A stretch of 5,543 bases of DNA from Opitutaceae bacterium. GTDB lineage: Bacteria; Verrucomicrobiota; Verrucomicrobiia; Opitutales; Opitutaceae. Below, one piece after another: positions 5,395-5,543 of the stretch. The stretch's first letter is position 1, and each line of letters starts with the position of its first letter. Made by a program: the position numbers and the translations under genes. The stretch is taken from assembly GCA_029979145.1 (NCBI GenBank), contig JAPOIC010000150.1:1-5543 (forward strand), written 5' to 3'. Under the pieces are notes generated by a model that was given only the letters and a program-made list of their open reading frames with translations, had not been told where the DNA came from and did not search any database.

Positions 5395-5528
5395 AGAAGG
5401 GTGATGAAGCCCGGAGTTTGGCCGCTCCCGGCCCAATGGCAAGTCGCGGGCGGACTCCGGCCGGGGCGGTCGTCAACGCGGCCACGCGGCGGCTTGACCG
5501 CGTAGCCGCCAGCCCAAACCCTCACGCC
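5395..5528. promoter_or_regulatory. GC-rich intergenic region upstream of doxX
   Basis: These 134 bases lie ahead of doxX (minus strand) and a possible plus-strand start. No convincing -10/-35 pair was seen. A potential hairpin pairs GGCGGCT (5488-5494) with AGCCGCC (5504-5510), overlapping an alternative pairing ACGCGG/CCGCGT (5484-5489 with 5498-5503). ACGCGGC occurs twice at 5476-5482 and 5484-5490. Such matches are common in DNA this GC-rich, so a regulatory role is only possible. Confidence 0.3.
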
Positions 5529-5543
5529 ATGAAACGTCGGGCC
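5529..5543 (+). CDS. Possible start of a gene leaving the window (MKRRA...)
   Basis: An ATG at 5529 is followed by AAA CGT CGG GCC up to the window end. M-K-R-R-A is a common beginning for a signal peptide, and the layout would make the gene divergent from doxX. The upstream sequence has no Shine-Dalgarno, but neither do most other genes here. Only five codons are visible, so this is a guess from position and composition. Confidence 0.2.

Noticed and set aside
5096..5404. Plus-strand open frame opposite doxX
   Set aside because: The minus strand gives four well-formed membrane helices and DoxX motifs. The plus-strand frame has no recognisable features.
5476..5510. ACGCGGC direct repeat and GGCGGCT/AGCCGCC hairpin upstream of doxX as a riboswitch or operator
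   Set aside because: Short GC matches like these are expected by chance in this composition, and no other supporting element is present. They are kept only as a note in the intergenic entry.

Overview
This window is high-GC bacterial DNA with densely packed genes. The hairpin repeats built on TGTAGGGCGGG, the poorly conserved Shine-Dalgarno sites and the style of the KorA/KorB, WYL and DoxX proteins suggest a Verrucomicrobiota bacterium, perhaps of the Opitutaceae type. That assignment is an impression from sequence style and was not checked by any search. No tRNA, rRNA, CRISPR array, phage gene or transposase is visible.

Layout. The left part (1-1680) is read on the minus strand, in the order: a YafY-type HTH/WYL regulator (1680 to 706), a 72-bp paired hairpin repeat, a VOC/glyoxalase-superfamily protein (572-174), and a second VOC protein that overlaps it by GTGA and runs off the window (177-1). 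The regulator is broken by one in-frame TAG at codon 230, which separates the HTH and WYL domains from an otherwise intact C-terminal WCX domain. A 171-bp divergent intergenic region (1681-1851) separates it from the plus-strand genes.

The centre (1852-4788) holds a two-subunit 2-oxoacid:ferredoxin oxidoreductase, most likely the 2-oxoglutarate type. korA is a fused gamma-alpha subunit of 621 aa. korB is the TPP and [4Fe-4S] beta subunit of 311 aa. Together they would convert 2-oxoglutarate, CoA and oxidised ferredoxin to succinyl-CoA, CO2 and reduced ferredoxin. The two genes are separated by an unusual 135-bp gap of about 46% GC with direct and inverted repeats.

The right part holds three more hairpin repeat units (4793-4959), a minus-strand DoxX-family membrane protein (5394-4978) convergent with korB, and a GC-rich divergent region that ends in a possible plus-strand start codon at 5529. 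No stretch longer than 300 bases lacks a gene.

The main points of interest are the nonsense codon in the regulator and the repeat family. The repeat stems vary but keep their pairing. One copy looks like the terminator of doxX, and another supplies the last stop codon of the regulator. I did not find convincing evidence of a wholly new system.
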